A stretch of DNA of 64,000 nucleotides from Streptomyces sp. M92. GTDB lineage: Bacteria; Actinomycetota; Actinomycetes; Streptomycetales; Streptomycetaceae. The number at the start of each line of letters is the position of its first letter. The first letter of the stretch is position 1. The notes below the pieces were generated by a model. That model had not been told where the DNA came from and did not search any database. It saw nothing but the letters and a program-made list of their open reading frames with translations. The position numbers and the translations under genes were made by a program. Positions 17,112 to 25,875 of this stretch are shown here, piece after piece. Where the stretch lies: the NCBI RefSeq assembly GCF_028473745.1, contig NZ_CP101137.1, positions 6,758,001 to 6,822,000 on the forward strand, given 5' to 3'.

Positions 17112-18686
17112 ATGAGGATCCTCGGTCACTGGCTCGCCTCCCCGTGGCGCCGTTCGGCCACCGCCGTACTCGCCGGCGCGCTGCCCGTGCTCGCCTTTCC
17201 GGGCCCGGCCCTGTGGTGGTGGGCCTGGATCGCCCTGGTGCCCTGGCTGCTGCTGGCCCGCGGCGCGCCGCGCGGGAAGCGCGCCGTGTACGACGGCTGG
17301 TGCGGCGGCTTCGGCTTCATGCTGGCCATGCACCACTGGCTGCTGCCCAACCTGCACGTGTTCACGTTCGTCGTCGCGGCGCTGCTCGGAGCGCTGTGGG
17401 CGCCCTGGGGCTGGCTGGTGCGCCGGATGCTGGGCGGGGCGCCCTCGGCCGGTCGGGTGGCGGCGGCGCTCGTGGTACTGCCGTCGGGCTGGCTGGCGGT
17501 GGAGCTGGTCCGCTCCTGGGAGGGGCTCGGCGGCCCCTGGGGCGTGCTCGGCGCGAGTCAGTGGCAGGTGGCGCCGGCGCTGCGCCTCGCCTCGGTGGGC
17601 GGGGTGTGGCTGCTGAGCTTCCTGGTGGTGGCCGTCAACGTCGCCGTGGCGGTGCTCGTCGCCGTCCGCCGGGCCCGGGTGCCCGCTCTCGCGGGGCTCC
17701 TGGCCACCGCCGCGGCGACCTCCGCCGCCTGGGTCTGGTCCCCGCGCCCCGATGGCGGTGAGCGGGTGGCGATCGGGGTGGTGCAGCCGGGCGTCGTCGC
17801 CGGGGCGGACAGCGCCGACCGGCGTTTCGACCGCGAGGAGGAGCTGACCCGAGGGCTCGCCGGCCGGGACCTCGATCTGATCGTCTGGGGCGAGAGCAGT
17901 GTCGGCTTCGACCTGGACGACCGGCCCGATCTGGCCCGGCGGCTCGCGGCGCTGTCGGGGGAGACCGGCGCTGACATCCTGGTCAACGTGGACGCGCGGC
18001 GCTCGGACAAGCCGGGCATCTACAAGAGTTCGGTGCTCGTCGGTCCCGACGGCCCGACCGGCGACCGGTACGACAAGATGCGGCTCGTTCCCTTCGGGGA
18101 GTACGTCCCGGCGCGTTCGCTGCTGGGCTGGGCGACGTCGGTGGGCGAGGCGGCGGGCGAGGACCGGCGGCGGGGCAGTGAGCAGGTGGTGATGGACGTC
18201 GGGGACGGGCTGCGCGTCGGGCCGATGGTGTGCTTCGAGAGCGCGTTCCCCGACATGAGCCGCCGGCTCGCCGCCGACGGTGCCGAGGTCCTGCTCGCCC
18301 AGTCGTCCACGTCGACCTTCCAGCACACCTGGGCGCCGGAGCAGCACGCCTCGCTCGCCGCGCTGCGCGCCGCCGAGACCGGCCGGCCGATGGTGCACTC
18401 GACGCTGACCGGCGTCTCGGCCGTCTACGACGCGAACGGCGCGCGGATCGGTTCGTGGCTCGGTACGGACGCGAGCGAGTCGCGGGTGTACGAGGTCCCG
18501 GTGACGCACGGGACGACGCCGTACGTCCGCTTCGGCGACTGGACGCTGCACGCGTCCCTGCTGATCCTCGCGGCGTGGGGCGTCGGCGAGGGCGTACGGG
18601 CGGTGCGGCTCAGGCGGAACGCTCGTGCACCGCGCGTACCACCCGCTCACACAGCTCATGGGTCTCCAGCGCGTCCCGGGCACTGA
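17112..18686 (+). CDS. lnt: Apolipoprotein N-acyltransferase
   Basis: This 524-residue membrane enzyme adds the third acyl chain to the N-terminal cysteine of lipoproteins. Several N-terminal transmembrane helices precede a nitrilase domain with the catalytic triad visible: E261 (V-W-G-E-S-S), K322 (Y-D-K-M-R-L-V-P-F-G-E-Y) and C374 (M-V-C-F-E-S). GGGAGG precedes the ATG. The last 26 codons overlap the convergent oxidoreductase gene and read as low-complexity Arg/Pro/Ala, suggesting an extended C-terminus after loss of an earlier stop. Confidence 0.94.
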   Translation: MRILGHWLASPWRRSATAVLAGALPVLAFPGPALWWWAWIALVPWLLLARGAPRGKRAVYDGWCGGFGFMLAMHHWLLPNLHVFTFVVAALLGALWAPWGWLVRRMLGGAPSAGRVAAALVVLPSGWLAVELVRSWEGLGGPWGVLGASQWQVAPALRLASVGGVWLLSFLVVAVNVAVAVLVAVRRARVPALAGLLATAAATSAAWVWSPRPDGGERVAIGVVQPGVVAGADSADRRFDREEELTRGLAGRDLDLIVWGESSVGFDLDDRPDLARRLAALSGETGADILVNVDARRSDKPGIYKSSVLVGPDGPTGDRYDKMRLVPFGEYVPARSLLGWATSVGEAAGEDRRRGSEQVVMDVGDGLRVGPMVCFESAFPDMSRRLAADGAEVLLAQSSTSTFQHTWAPEQHASLAALRAAETGRPMVHSTLTGVSAVYDANGARIGSWLGTDASESRVYEVPVTHGTTPYVRFGDWTLHASLLILAAWGVGEGVRAVRLRRNARAPRVPPAHTAHGSPARPGH

Positions 18687-19515
18687 GCACCTTGCCGGCG
18701 CGCACCGCGTCCAGGAAGGCGAGCACCGCCTGTTCGATGCCGCGCTGCCGGGCCACCGGGACCCAGTCGCCGCGCCGCCGCACGGTCGGCTGGCCCTTGT
18801 GGTCGATCACCTCGGCGAGGTTGACCACCTGGCGTTTGGTGTCCTGACCGGAGACCTCGAGGATCTCCTCCGCCGAGCCGCTGAGCCGGTTCATGACGCC
18901 GAGGGCGGTGAAACCGTCGCCGGCGAGCTGGAGCACGACGTGGTGGAGCAGGCCGTCCTGGACGCGGGCGCGCACGGTGACGTCGTCGACCGGGCCCGGC
19001 ACCAGGAAGCGGAGCGTGTCGACGACGTGGATGAAGTCGTCGAGGACCATCGTGCGGGGGTCCTCGGGCAGGCCCGTGCGGTTCTTCTGCATGATGATCA
19101 GCTCGCGCGGGTGCTCGGCGCACTGCGCGTAGCCGGGGGCGTGGCGCCGGTTGAAGCCGACGGCGAGGCTGGTGCCGCGCTCCTCGGCGAGGGTCACCAG
19201 GCGCTCGGAGTCGGCGAGTTCGTAGGCGAGCGGCTTGTCGACGTAGGTCGGGACGCCGGCTTCGAGCAGCCGGGTCACGATCTCGGGGTGGACGGCGGTC
19301 GGCGCGTGCACGAAGGCGGCGTCGAGGCCCGCGGCCAGGAGCGCGTCGAGGTCGGCGTGGAGCCGCTCCGGCGCAAGGCGCAGCTTCTCCCCGATCCGGG
19401 TGAGCGTGGCGGGGGTGCGGGTCTGCAGGTGCAGTTCCACCCCGGGCAGGACGGCGAGCACCGGCAGATAGGCCTTCTGCGCGATGTCGCCGAGTCCGAT
19501 GACGCCGACCTTCAC
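18610..19515 (-). CDS. Gfo/Idh/MocA-family oxidoreductase
   Basis: This 301-residue NAD(P)-dependent oxidoreductase has the Rossmann start K-V-G-V-I-G-L-G-D-I-A-Q-K-A, the Y-V-D-K-P-L-A motif (E-K-P equivalent) and a G-F-N-R-R-H-A-P substrate-side motif, as in the MviM/YceM branch. The substrate, probably a sugar or inositol derivative, is unknown. Start GTG follows AGGAG by about 9 nt. Its 3' end overlaps lnt on the other strand by 77 bp. Confidence 0.9.
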   Translation of the reverse strand: MKVGVIGLGDIAQKAYLPVLAVLPGVELHLQTRTPATLTRIGEKLRLAPERLHADLDALLAAGLDAAFVHAPTAVHPEIVTRLLEAGVPTYVDKPLAYELADSERLVTLAEERGTSLAVGFNRRHAPGYAQCAEHPRELIIMQKNRTGLPEDPRTMVLDDFIHVVDTLRFLVPGPVDDVTVRARVQDGLLHHVVLQLAGDGFTALGVMNRLSGSAEEILEVSGQDTKRQVVNLAEVIDHKGQPTVRRRGDWVPVARQRGIEQAVLAFLDAVRAGKVLSARDALETHELCERVVRAVHERSA

Positions 19516-19528
19516 GGGGTGTGCTCCT

Positions 19529-20710
19529 CTAACGCTCGCCTGCCTGGGTCTGCCGGGAAGCATACGGGGACCGCGGGGGCCGCCAGTCGGCGATGCCGTC
19601 GAAGCTCCGCAGGAAGAGGGCGGGGCCGGCCTTGGACAGCGCGGCGATCGCGGCGTCGCGCACGGCGGTGCCGGCCCGGTTGGTCATCAGGTTGAGGCGG
19701 GCGACCTTCACGGCCTGCCGGGCGATGGCGGTGGTACGGGGCAGACGCGCGGCCGTGTAGGCGGCCAGGTCGTCACAGTGGTGGGCGAGCACGATCGCGT
19801 CCTCGATCGCCTGGTTGCCGCCCTGTCCGAGGGTGGGCGGCATGGCGTGCGCGGCGTCGCCGACGAGGGCGACCCTGCCGCCGTGGTAGGCGGGCAGCGG
19901 CTCCACTACGTGGTGCACGTCGTGGCGCAGGACGTCCTCGGGGCGGGCGGCGGCGAGGACGGCGGGGATCGGGTCGTGCCAGTCGCCGTACCGGTGGAGC
20001 AGCTCGGCCCTCTCGTCGGACGCGTGCCCGCCCGGCGGAGCGACGGCGGCGGCGTAGGCGTAGACCCGGCCGTCCTTGAGCGGGTGCGTGCCCCAGATGC
20101 GGCCCCGGCCCCAGGTCTCGTGCGAGGCGAAGTCGGCGCCGGGGACGGGGATCACCACCCGCCAGGTGGTGAAGCCGGAGTAGACGGGCCCCGGGTGGCG
20201 CGGGAACAGCGTGCCGCGTACGCCGGAGCGGATGCCGTCGGCCGCGACGACCAGATCGGCCTCCAGCTCGCCGTGCGGGGTGCGCACGCGGGCCGGCCGG
20301 TCGCGGTCGCCGGGGTCGGCGAGCCGCGTGTCGGCGGCGGTGCGGACGGCGTCCGCCGGCAGCAGCGCGGCCAGGCGGTCGATGAGCGTGGCCCGGTGCA
20401 GCAGCACCAGCGGACCGCCGAAGCGTGCCGCGGCGGCCTCGGCGTTCGAGCGGGAGAGCCAGCGTCCGCCCGGTGTGCGCAGTCCCCCGTCGCCCTGCCA
20501 GGCGGCGAGGTCGCGGATCTCGTCCCCGAGCCCGATGACGTCCAGGGCGCGCAGCGCGTTGGGCGACAGGGAGATCGCCGCGCCGATCGGCTGGAGCGAG
20601 GCGGCCCGCTCCAGGACGGTGACGCGCAGGCCGCGCTGGTGCAGGGCCGCCGCCGCGGTCAGCCCGCCGATCCCGCCGCCGATCACGACGGCCCGTTTCA
20701 CGCCTGGCAT
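19529..20710 (-). CDS. FAD-dependent aromatic-ring-type monooxygenase
   Basis: This 393-residue flavoprotein monooxygenase is of the class A (p-hydroxybenzoate-hydroxylase-like) family. It has the dinucleotide motif V-I-G-G-G-I-G-G-L-T-A-A, the D-G motif (V-A-A-D-G-I-R-S) and the second FAD motif (A-L-V-G-D-A-A-H-A-M-P-P-T-L-G-Q-G). It likely hydroxylates an aromatic or polyketide-like small molecule. It diverges from a TetR gene 99 nt away, with two matching operators between them, so it is probably induced when a ligand releases that repressor. Confidence 0.93.
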   Translation of the reverse strand: MPGVKRAVVIGGGIGGLTAAAALHQRGLRVTVLERAASLQPIGAAISLSPNALRALDVIGLGDEIRDLAAWQGDGGLRTPGGRWLSRSNAEAAAARFGGPLVLLHRATLIDRLAALLPADAVRTAADTRLADPGDRDRPARVRTPHGELEADLVVAADGIRSGVRGTLFPRHPGPVYSGFTTWRVVIPVPGADFASHETWGRGRIWGTHPLKDGRVYAYAAAVAPPGGHASDERAELLHRYGDWHDPIPAVLAAARPEDVLRHDVHHVVEPLPAYHGGRVALVGDAAHAMPPTLGQGGNQAIEDAIVLAHHCDDLAAYTAARLPRTTAIARQAVKVARLNLMTNRAGTAVRDAAIAALSKAGPALFLRSFDGIADWRPPRSPYASRQTQAGER

Positions 20711-20737
20711 GACTCTGTCCCCTCGTCGGCACATCCC

Positions 20738-20759
20738 GTTCACTACAGATGTAGTGAAC
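20738..20759. promoter_or_regulatory. TetR-type operator 1
   Basis: A perfect 22-bp palindrome with 10-bp arms: GTTCACTACA, GA, TGTAGTGAAC. It lies 28 nt upstream of the monooxygenase ATG. Its core recurs 33 nt away as operator 2. The repressor is presumably the adjacent TetR-family protein. Confidence 0.75.
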
Positions 20760-20771
20760 GCTTGGTTCGAC

Positions 20772-20791
20772 TGTACTACAGCCGTAGTGAA
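20772..20791. promoter_or_regulatory. TetR-type operator 2
   Basis: TGTACTACAGCCGTAGTGAA matches the core of operator 1 at 16 of 20 positions and retains 5-bp symmetric arms (ACTAC/GTAGT). It lies 18 nt upstream of the TetR start, where it would allow autoregulation. The two operator centres are 33 bp apart, about three helical turns. Confidence 0.7.
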
Positions 20792-20809
20792 GAAGGTAGG
20801 TTGGCTTTC

Positions 20810-21418
20810 ATGCCCGCACGCACCGCATCCCCCGCGCCCCCCACGGGCGCCTCCCGCGCCGACCTCGTCGCCGACGCCGCTCTCGCCCTGCTCGCCGAGC
20901 GCGGCATGCGCGGACTCACCCACCGCGCGGTCGACGAGGCGGCCGCGCTCCCCCAGGGCTCCACCTCCAACGTCGCCAGGACCCGGCAGGCACTCCTGGA
21001 ACTGGCGGTGCGCCGCCTGGCCGACCGGGAGGCGCGGGTGCTGGCGCTGCACGAGATGCCGGACCCGCGGTCCGGGCTCGACGCCCTGGTGGACGCGCTG
21101 GCACTGGCCACGCACCGCGCGCTGACCCGGAACCGCGCGCTGACCCTGGCCCGCTACGAACTGGCCCTGGAGGCCACGCGCCGCCCGGAACTGCGGGCCC
21201 ACTTCGACGCGGCGGGCGCCCGGTTCCGGGACCAACTGGGCGCGCTCGTCACCGCCATGGGCTCGGCCCACCCCGCCCGGCACGTGCTGTCACTGGTCGC
21301 CTGGGCGGACGGGCTGATGTTCAGTTGCGTGGCCGGGTCCTTCCACGCCGAGGTTCCGGACCCGGCGGAGGTGCGGGCCGGGCTGCGCGAGCTGCTGGAC
21401 GGGCTGCTGGGCGAATGA
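20810..21418 (+). CDS. TetR-family transcriptional regulator
   Basis: This 202-residue regulator has an N-terminal helix-turn-helix (A-A-L-A-L-L-A-E-R-G-M-R-G-L-T-H-R-A-V-D-E-A-A) and a helical ligand-binding C-terminus. G-L-T-H-R-A-V-D-E-A-A-x-x-P-Q-G-S-T-S-N is typical of the TetR subgroup beside drug-modifying or efflux genes. It probably represses itself and the divergent monooxygenase through the two CACTACA-type operators. The ATG was chosen just after operator 2; AAGGTAGG may act as a weak ribosome-binding site. Confidence 0.92.
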   Translation: MPARTASPAPPTGASRADLVADAALALLAERGMRGLTHRAVDEAAALPQGSTSNVARTRQALLELAVRRLADREARVLALHEMPDPRSGLDALVDALALATHRALTRNRALTLARYELALEATRRPELRAHFDAAGARFRDQLGALVTAMGSAHPARHVLSLVAWADGLMFSCVAGSFHAEVPDPAEVRAGLRELLDGLLGE

Positions 21419-21461
21419 AACCCGATGGTGGGCGGGGCACCGGGTGAGCGAGGATGGCGCC

Positions 21462-21974
21462 ATGACGACCGAGCGCCGCGAGCCCGCCCCCGAATCCGAC
21501 GAACGCACCATGCTGGAGGGCTGGCTGGAGTACCACCGGCAGACCCTCGCGTGGAAGTGCGAGGGCCTCACCGACGCCCAGCTCAGGACCGCCGCCGCCG
21601 AGCCCTCCACGCTGTCCCTGCTGGGGCTGGTGCGGCACATGGCCGAGGTGGAGCGCAGCTGGTACCGCAGGGTGCTGGCCGACGAGGACGCCGAGCCCAT
21701 CTACTACACGGACGCGGACCCAGACGGCGAATTCCGGGTGACCGGGTCGGACACCTTCGCGGACGCCCACGCCACCTGGCAGGCCGAGATCGAGGCGGCC
21801 CGGCGCAACGCGGCCGGCGTCCCCCTCGACGCGCCGACCCGGGGCAAGCACCGGCGCACCGGTGAGCGCTACACCCTGCGCTGGATCCACACCCACATGA
21901 TCGAGGAGTACGCCCGCCACAACGGGCACGCCGACCTGCTCCGCGAACGCATCGACGGTGCCACGGGCGACTGA
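21462..21974 (+). CDS. DinB-superfamily protein (DUF664 type)
   Basis: This 170-residue four-helix-bundle protein shows the DinB/DUF664 pattern: E-Y-H-R-Q-T-L-A-W-K-C near residue 25, G-L-V-R-H-M-A-E-V-E-R-S-W-Y, and W-I-H-T-H-M-I-E-E-Y-A-R-H-N-G-H-A-D near the end. The three metal-ligand histidines are present. Members are metal-dependent; some are thiol transferases using mycothiol or bacillithiol. It may use mycothiol here, by inference. The ATG at 21462 is preferred over an in-frame start six codons earlier. Confidence 0.9.
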   Translation: MTTERREPAPESDERTMLEGWLEYHRQTLAWKCEGLTDAQLRTAAAEPSTLSLLGLVRHMAEVERSWYRRVLADEDAEPIYYTDADPDGEFRVTGSDTFADAHATWQAEIEAARRNAAGVPLDAPTRGKHRRTGERYTLRWIHTHMIEEYARHNGHADLLRERIDGATGD

Positions 21975-22086
21975 CGTCACCCCGGGCGGCGCACGGGCCT
22001 CCGTACGGGGCCGGAGATCACCCGTGCGGGGCAACCTCCGCCTGTCCGCCGTCGCGGCAGGGGCCCGGCCCGCCAGAGTGGCGCGG

Positions 22087-22593
22087 GTGCATCGAACGAC
22101 GACCACCGCAGCTCTCCTGGTGACCGTGGCCGCGGCGCTGACCGGCTGTACGACGGTCCAGGGCCCGACCGCGGCCGACCCGTCGGCACCCGGCGCCCGC
22201 TCGTCCGCGCCGCGTCCGGACGGCCCCGCCGAACCACGGGTCGTGCAGGCGCCGGCCCGCGAGGCACTGGAGATGATCGGCCCTTCCCGGACCCCGGACC
22301 AACCGGCCGACGAGCCGCGCCGCACGGCACCCCCGGCGGACCCGCCGGAAGACGAGCCGCCGGCCGCCCGGGCCCGCCCGGAGCGACAGCCGCCCCCGGC
22401 CCGCCCCGAGGCACCGGAGCGGACCCGAGCCCCCGAGCGCCCCCGTGCCGTGGTCCCCGGCCTCCCGCGGTCGCCCGGGGGCGACACCGGCACCGGCGAG
22501 AACGCGGACATCTGCTCGCTGGGCAAGAAGTACGGCGGCTGGCGTCCGGGCAGCCCCGAGGCGGTCATCTGCGACCGGACGTACGGCCGTTGA
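22087..22593 (+). CDS. Secreted lipoprotein, Pro/Arg-rich, unknown function
   Basis: This 168-residue protein has a lipoprotein signal peptide: a short basic start, T-T-T-A-A-L-L-V-T-V-A-A-A, then lipobox L-T-G-C. The mature part is disordered (Pro/Ala/Glu/Arg-rich) and ends in a compact conserved-looking segment, I-C-S-L-G-K-K-Y-G-G-W-R-P-G-S-P-E-A, with a second cysteine (V-I-C-D-R-T-Y-G). That tail resembles those of other Streptomyces secreted proteins. The GTG start at 22087 is chosen to give a normal signal peptide. GTG 22078 is possible. Confidence 0.78.
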   Translation: MHRTTTTAALLVTVAAALTGCTTVQGPTAADPSAPGARSSAPRPDGPAEPRVVQAPAREALEMIGPSRTPDQPADEPRRTAPPADPPEDEPPAARARPERQPPPARPEAPERTRAPERPRAVVPGLPRSPGGDTGTGENADICSLGKKYGGWRPGSPEAVICDRTYGR

Positions 22594-22627
22594 GGCCGGG
22601 GCGGGCGAACCTGCGTCTGCGGCCGGA

Positions 22628-23215
22628 CTACGGCCACTGACGCGGCGGCCCCCACCACCCGTCGGGACGGTCGGGCCCGTCCGCGGGCGGCCCGGCGCCG
22701 CCCGGCGGTCCGGCGTCGGCCGGCGGTCCGGCGTCGGCCAGGCGCCGGGCCAGCCGGTCGATCGCCGCGCGCACACGGTCGCCGTAACGGTCGAAGGAGA
22801 GTGCGCCGGCGGCCGTGCGGGCGCGCCGCAGGTGCAGCCTGGCGGCCTCGCGGTGGCCGAGGCGGTCGTAGTCGGCGGCCAGGTTCAGATGCAGCGAGGG
22901 GTAGAGGGCCCGCGCGGCGAGCTCGCCGTCCTCGCCCCCGTCCCGGTCGGCCGGCCCGGCGTCCGCCAGTTCCTCGGCGGCCGACAGGGCCCGCAGGTCC
23001 CAGGCCAGTTCGTCACCCGGGTCGTCCTGGGTGTCGGCCAGGTAATGGGCGAGGGTGCAGCGGTGCAGCGGGTCGCCGTGCTCGCCGATCTCCGCCCACA
23101 GACTCAGGAACCGGAGCCGGGCCTCCTCGCGGTCTCCCGCGTGGTGCAGCATGGCGACCTGTCCGATCCGCGTCAGGACGGCGTCCGGCGCCGCCTGCTC
23201 CTGTCCCTTGGCCAC
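22628..23215 (-). CDS. TPR-like hypothetical protein
   Basis: I do not recognise a named family. The 195-residue protein is helical with tetratricopeptide-like spacing (G-D-R-E-E-A-R-L-R-F-L-S-L-W; H-L-N-L-A-A-D-Y-D-R-L-G-H-R-E-A-A-R-L-H-L-R-R-A in two segments). It ends in a Pro/Gly-rich tail with three A-G-P-P repeats and W-W-G-P-P. Similar proteins are common in Streptomyces and probably mediate protein-protein contacts. Confidence 0.72.
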   Translation of the reverse strand: MAKGQEQAAPDAVLTRIGQVAMLHHAGDREEARLRFLSLWAEIGEHGDPLHRCTLAHYLADTQDDPGDELAWDLRALSAAEELADAGPADRDGGEDGELAARALYPSLHLNLAADYDRLGHREAARLHLRRARTAAGALSFDRYGDRVRAAIDRLARRLADAGPPADAGPPGGAGPPADGPDRPDGWWGPPRQWP

Positions 23216-23303
23216 CGCGTCCTCCGTGCCCGTCGTCGGCTGTCCCCGACGACGCTAACGGCACATACCGGCGATCCCGGTCAGGCGGCCCGCAACGCGC
23301 GAG

Positions 23304-23987
23304 TCAGCCCAGATTCGGGACGGTCCAGTCGATCGCCTCGTGGCCCTGCGCCGCGACCGCCTCGTTGATCTGCGTGAACGGGCGGGAGCCGAAGAACTTC
23401 TTCGCCGACAGCGGCGAGGGGTGCGCGCCCTTGACCACCGTGTGCCGCGCCTCGTCGATCAGCGGCAGCTTCTTCTGCGCGTAGTTGCCCCACAGGACGA
23501 ACACCGCCGGGTCGGGCCGGTTCGCCACCGCGCGGATCACCGCGTCGGTGAACAGCTCCCAGCCCCGGGCCTTGTGCGAGTTCGCCTCGCCGGCCCGGAC
23601 CGTGAGCACCGCGTTGAGCAGCAGGACGCCCTGCTCCGCCCACGGCATCAGATAGCCGTTGTCCGGGATCGGGGTGCCCAGCTCCGCGTGCATCTCCTTG
23701 TAGATGTTGCGCAGGGACGGCGGGACCTTGACGCCCGGCCGGACCGAGAAGCACAGCCCGTGCCCCTGGCCCTCGCCGTGGTACGGGTCCTGCCCGAGGA
23801 CCAGCACCTTCACCCGGTCGTACGGTGTGGCCTCCAGCGCGGCGAAGACCTCCTCGCGCGGTGGGTAGACGGGGCCGTTCGCCCGCTCTTCCTCGACGAA
23901 CTCCATCAGCTCCTTGAAGTAGGGCTCCTGCAGTTCGCCGCCCAGCACCTCGCGCCAGGACTCGGGCAGCATGGCGATGTCGGTCAC
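23304..23987 (-). CDS. ung: Uracil-DNA glycosylase, family 1
   Basis: This 227-residue enzyme removes uracil from DNA, starting base excision repair. All family-1 motifs are visible: G-Q-D-P-Y-H-G near residue 66 (catalytic Asp in the water-activating loop), V-L-L-L-N-A-V-L-T-V, W-G-N-Y-A-Q-K-K and the H-P-S-P-L-S-A minor-groove loop with its catalytic histidine. Length is normal. It is monocistronic in appearance. Confidence 0.97.
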   Translation of the reverse strand: MTDIAMLPESWREVLGGELQEPYFKELMEFVEEERANGPVYPPREEVFAALEATPYDRVKVLVLGQDPYHGEGQGHGLCFSVRPGVKVPPSLRNIYKEMHAELGTPIPDNGYLMPWAEQGVLLLNAVLTVRAGEANSHKARGWELFTDAVIRAVANRPDPAVFVLWGNYAQKKLPLIDEARHTVVKGAHPSPLSAKKFFGSRPFTQINEAVAAQGHEAIDWTVPNLG

Positions 23988-24081
23988 GTCAACTTCCTTA
24001 CGCTGTGCGGTCGCTTCCAGTCCTGAAGAACCTACCGGCGACCACTGACAACCGACGCACCCACCGGGAGAACGGCAGCGC

Positions 24082-25674
24082 CTACCAGCTGGTCTTGCGG
24101 TACAGCTGCCACATCATCATGATCGTCGACGGGTCCATGGCCCGCTCCGCACCCGAGATGTCGGTGCTGGTGGCCACGTACTGCTTGCCCTGCCACAGCG
24201 GCAGCAGCCGCACGTCGTCCACGAGGATCTGCTGCGCGCGCTCGAAGTCCTTCTCCACGTTGGCCCGGTCGCTCTGCCGGCGTGAGCGCGGCAGCAGCTC
24301 ACCGGTGATCTCCGGGGCCGGGTAGGGCGTCCCGAGCGCGTTCTGCTCACCGACGAAGGGCGCGATGAAGTTCTCCGCGTCCGGGAAGTCGGGCGACCAG
24401 CCGCGTCCGAACACCGGGTACTCGCCCTTCTGGTATCCGGTGACGTACGTCTTCCAGGGGCGGCTTTCCAGCGTGATGTCGAACAGGCCCGAGGCGTCGA
24501 GCTGCCGCTTGATCTCCTTGAACTCCAGCTCCGTCTCGGAGCCGTAGCGGTCGCTCGTGTACCAGAGGGTGAGCGGGACGGGCTCGGTGATGCCGGCGTC
24601 GGTGAGGATCTCGCCGGCCTTGTCGACGCTGGGGTCGCCGTAGTCGTCGAAGAAGCCCGTGGTGTGGCCGGTCAGGCCCTTGGGGACCATCGAGTACAGC
24701 GGATCGACGGTGTCCTGGTAGATCTTGTGGGCGATCGCGTTCCGGTCGATCACCTGGGCGACGGCCTGGCGCACTTCCTTCCGGCCCGCCCACGGGTCCT
24801 CGGGGTTGAAGACGAGGTAGCGGATCTCCGTGCCGCTGCCCTCGACCAGCTGGAGGCCCTCGTCCTTGCTGGTCCTGCCCTGCAGCGTGATGACGTCGTC
24901 GGCCGCGAGACCCCGGTAGGTGACGTGGATGTCCCCGTCGCGCAGGGCCTTCACCATGCCGGCGGAGTCGTCGAAGTAGCGGATGGTGACCGCGTCGTTG
25001 TGGCGGTCGGCGAAGCCCTTGTAGCGGTCGTTGCGGACCAGTTCGGCCCGCTCCCCCTCCTCGTACGACTGGAGCGTGTACGGGCCCGAGCCGATGATCC
25101 CGCCGTCCTCGCGCAGGGCGTCCGCCGGGTAGCCGCCCGGTTCGACGATCGACATGGCGGGTGTGGCGAGCACGAAGGGGAAGGTGGCGTCGGGCTTGCC
25201 GAGGTGGAAGACCACCTCCCGCTCGCTCGGCGCCTGGACCCGCTCCAGGGTGCCCAGCAGTCCGGCGGGGCCGCCGTTGACGTCGATGTCCTTGATCCGG
25301 TCGATCGAGTGCTTGACCGCCTGGGCGTCCACCGGCTCCCCGTTGGAGAAGGTGAGGCCCTCGCGCAGCTCGCAGCGGTACACCTGGTTCGTGGAGTCGG
25401 TGAACGCGCAGTTCTCGGCGGCGTCGGGCTCGGGCGCGGTCGCACCGTTGGGGTAGCTGAGGAGCGTCTGGTAGACGTTGCGGAACAGCTCCCAGGAGCC
25501 GTCCCACGAGGCGGCCGGGTCGAGGGTGCTGGGGGCGCTGGTCGTGCCCACCACGATCGGCCCCTCGTCCTGCGAACTGTCGGACGACAGGATGCCGCAC
25601 CCGGTGACCAGCGTCGATATGGACACGATGGCCGCGATCCGCCGCAGGCCTCGCTTCCGGTTGAACACGCGCAC
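24082..25674 (-). CDS. ABC transporter substrate-binding lipoprotein, family 5
   Basis: This 530-residue solute-binding protein is of the DppA/OppA type. The signal peptide ends in lipobox V-T-G-C after R-K-R-G-L-R-R. The mature protein has the SBP_bac_5 features (T-L-D-P-A-A-S-W-D..., R-E-G-L-T-F-S-N-G-E-P, G-P-Y-T-L-Q-S-Y, F-D-D-Y-G-D-P). It would present peptides or similar ligands to an Opp/Dpp permease, but no permease or ATPase genes are adjacent. The GTG start is set by GAGGAGC just upstream. Confidence 0.92.
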   Translation of the reverse strand: MRVFNRKRGLRRIAAIVSISTLVTGCGILSSDSSQDEGPIVVGTTSAPSTLDPAASWDGSWELFRNVYQTLLSYPNGATAPEPDAAENCAFTDSTNQVYRCELREGLTFSNGEPVDAQAVKHSIDRIKDIDVNGGPAGLLGTLERVQAPSEREVVFHLGKPDATFPFVLATPAMSIVEPGGYPADALREDGGIIGSGPYTLQSYEEGERAELVRNDRYKGFADRHNDAVTIRYFDDSAGMVKALRDGDIHVTYRGLAADDVITLQGRTSKDEGLQLVEGSGTEIRYLVFNPEDPWAGRKEVRQAVAQVIDRNAIAHKIYQDTVDPLYSMVPKGLTGHTTGFFDDYGDPSVDKAGEILTDAGITEPVPLTLWYTSDRYGSETELEFKEIKRQLDASGLFDITLESRPWKTYVTGYQKGEYPVFGRGWSPDFPDAENFIAPFVGEQNALGTPYPAPEITGELLPRSRRQSDRANVEKDFERAQQILVDDVRLLPLWQGKQYVATSTDISGAERAMDPSTIMMMWQLYRKTSW

Positions 25675-25803
25675 GCTCCTCGATCCGCCGTACCAAGGTC
25701 GGCAGACCATACCGCAGCCCCACGCCACCTGAACCCCCTTCTGAACAGGGGTTTTGATCATTTGACGATGACTACGTTGTCATGACCCCCCGGTCTCGAA
25801 ACG

Positions 25804-25843
25804 CGGACACGGGCGCCGTCGTCGACGACGGCGCCCGTGTCCG
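25804..25843. terminator. Perfect 40-bp palindrome, probable terminator
   Basis: Two perfect 20-bp arms meet with no spacer (GACACGGGCGCCGTCGTC half-site and its complement). It lies 32 nt downstream of the second SDR stop and upstream of the substrate-binding protein gene. As RNA it would form an extremely stable hairpin. It lacks a U-run, as is common for Streptomyces terminators. Confidence 0.7.
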
Positions 25844-25875
25844 GACGTGTCCCGGCGGGCGGGAGGTGGGCGAGA

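Noticed and set aside
19529..21418. A type II or polyketide biosynthetic cluster around the monooxygenase
   Set aside because: No ketosynthase, acyl carrier or NRPS genes are adjacent; the neighbours are housekeeping genes.
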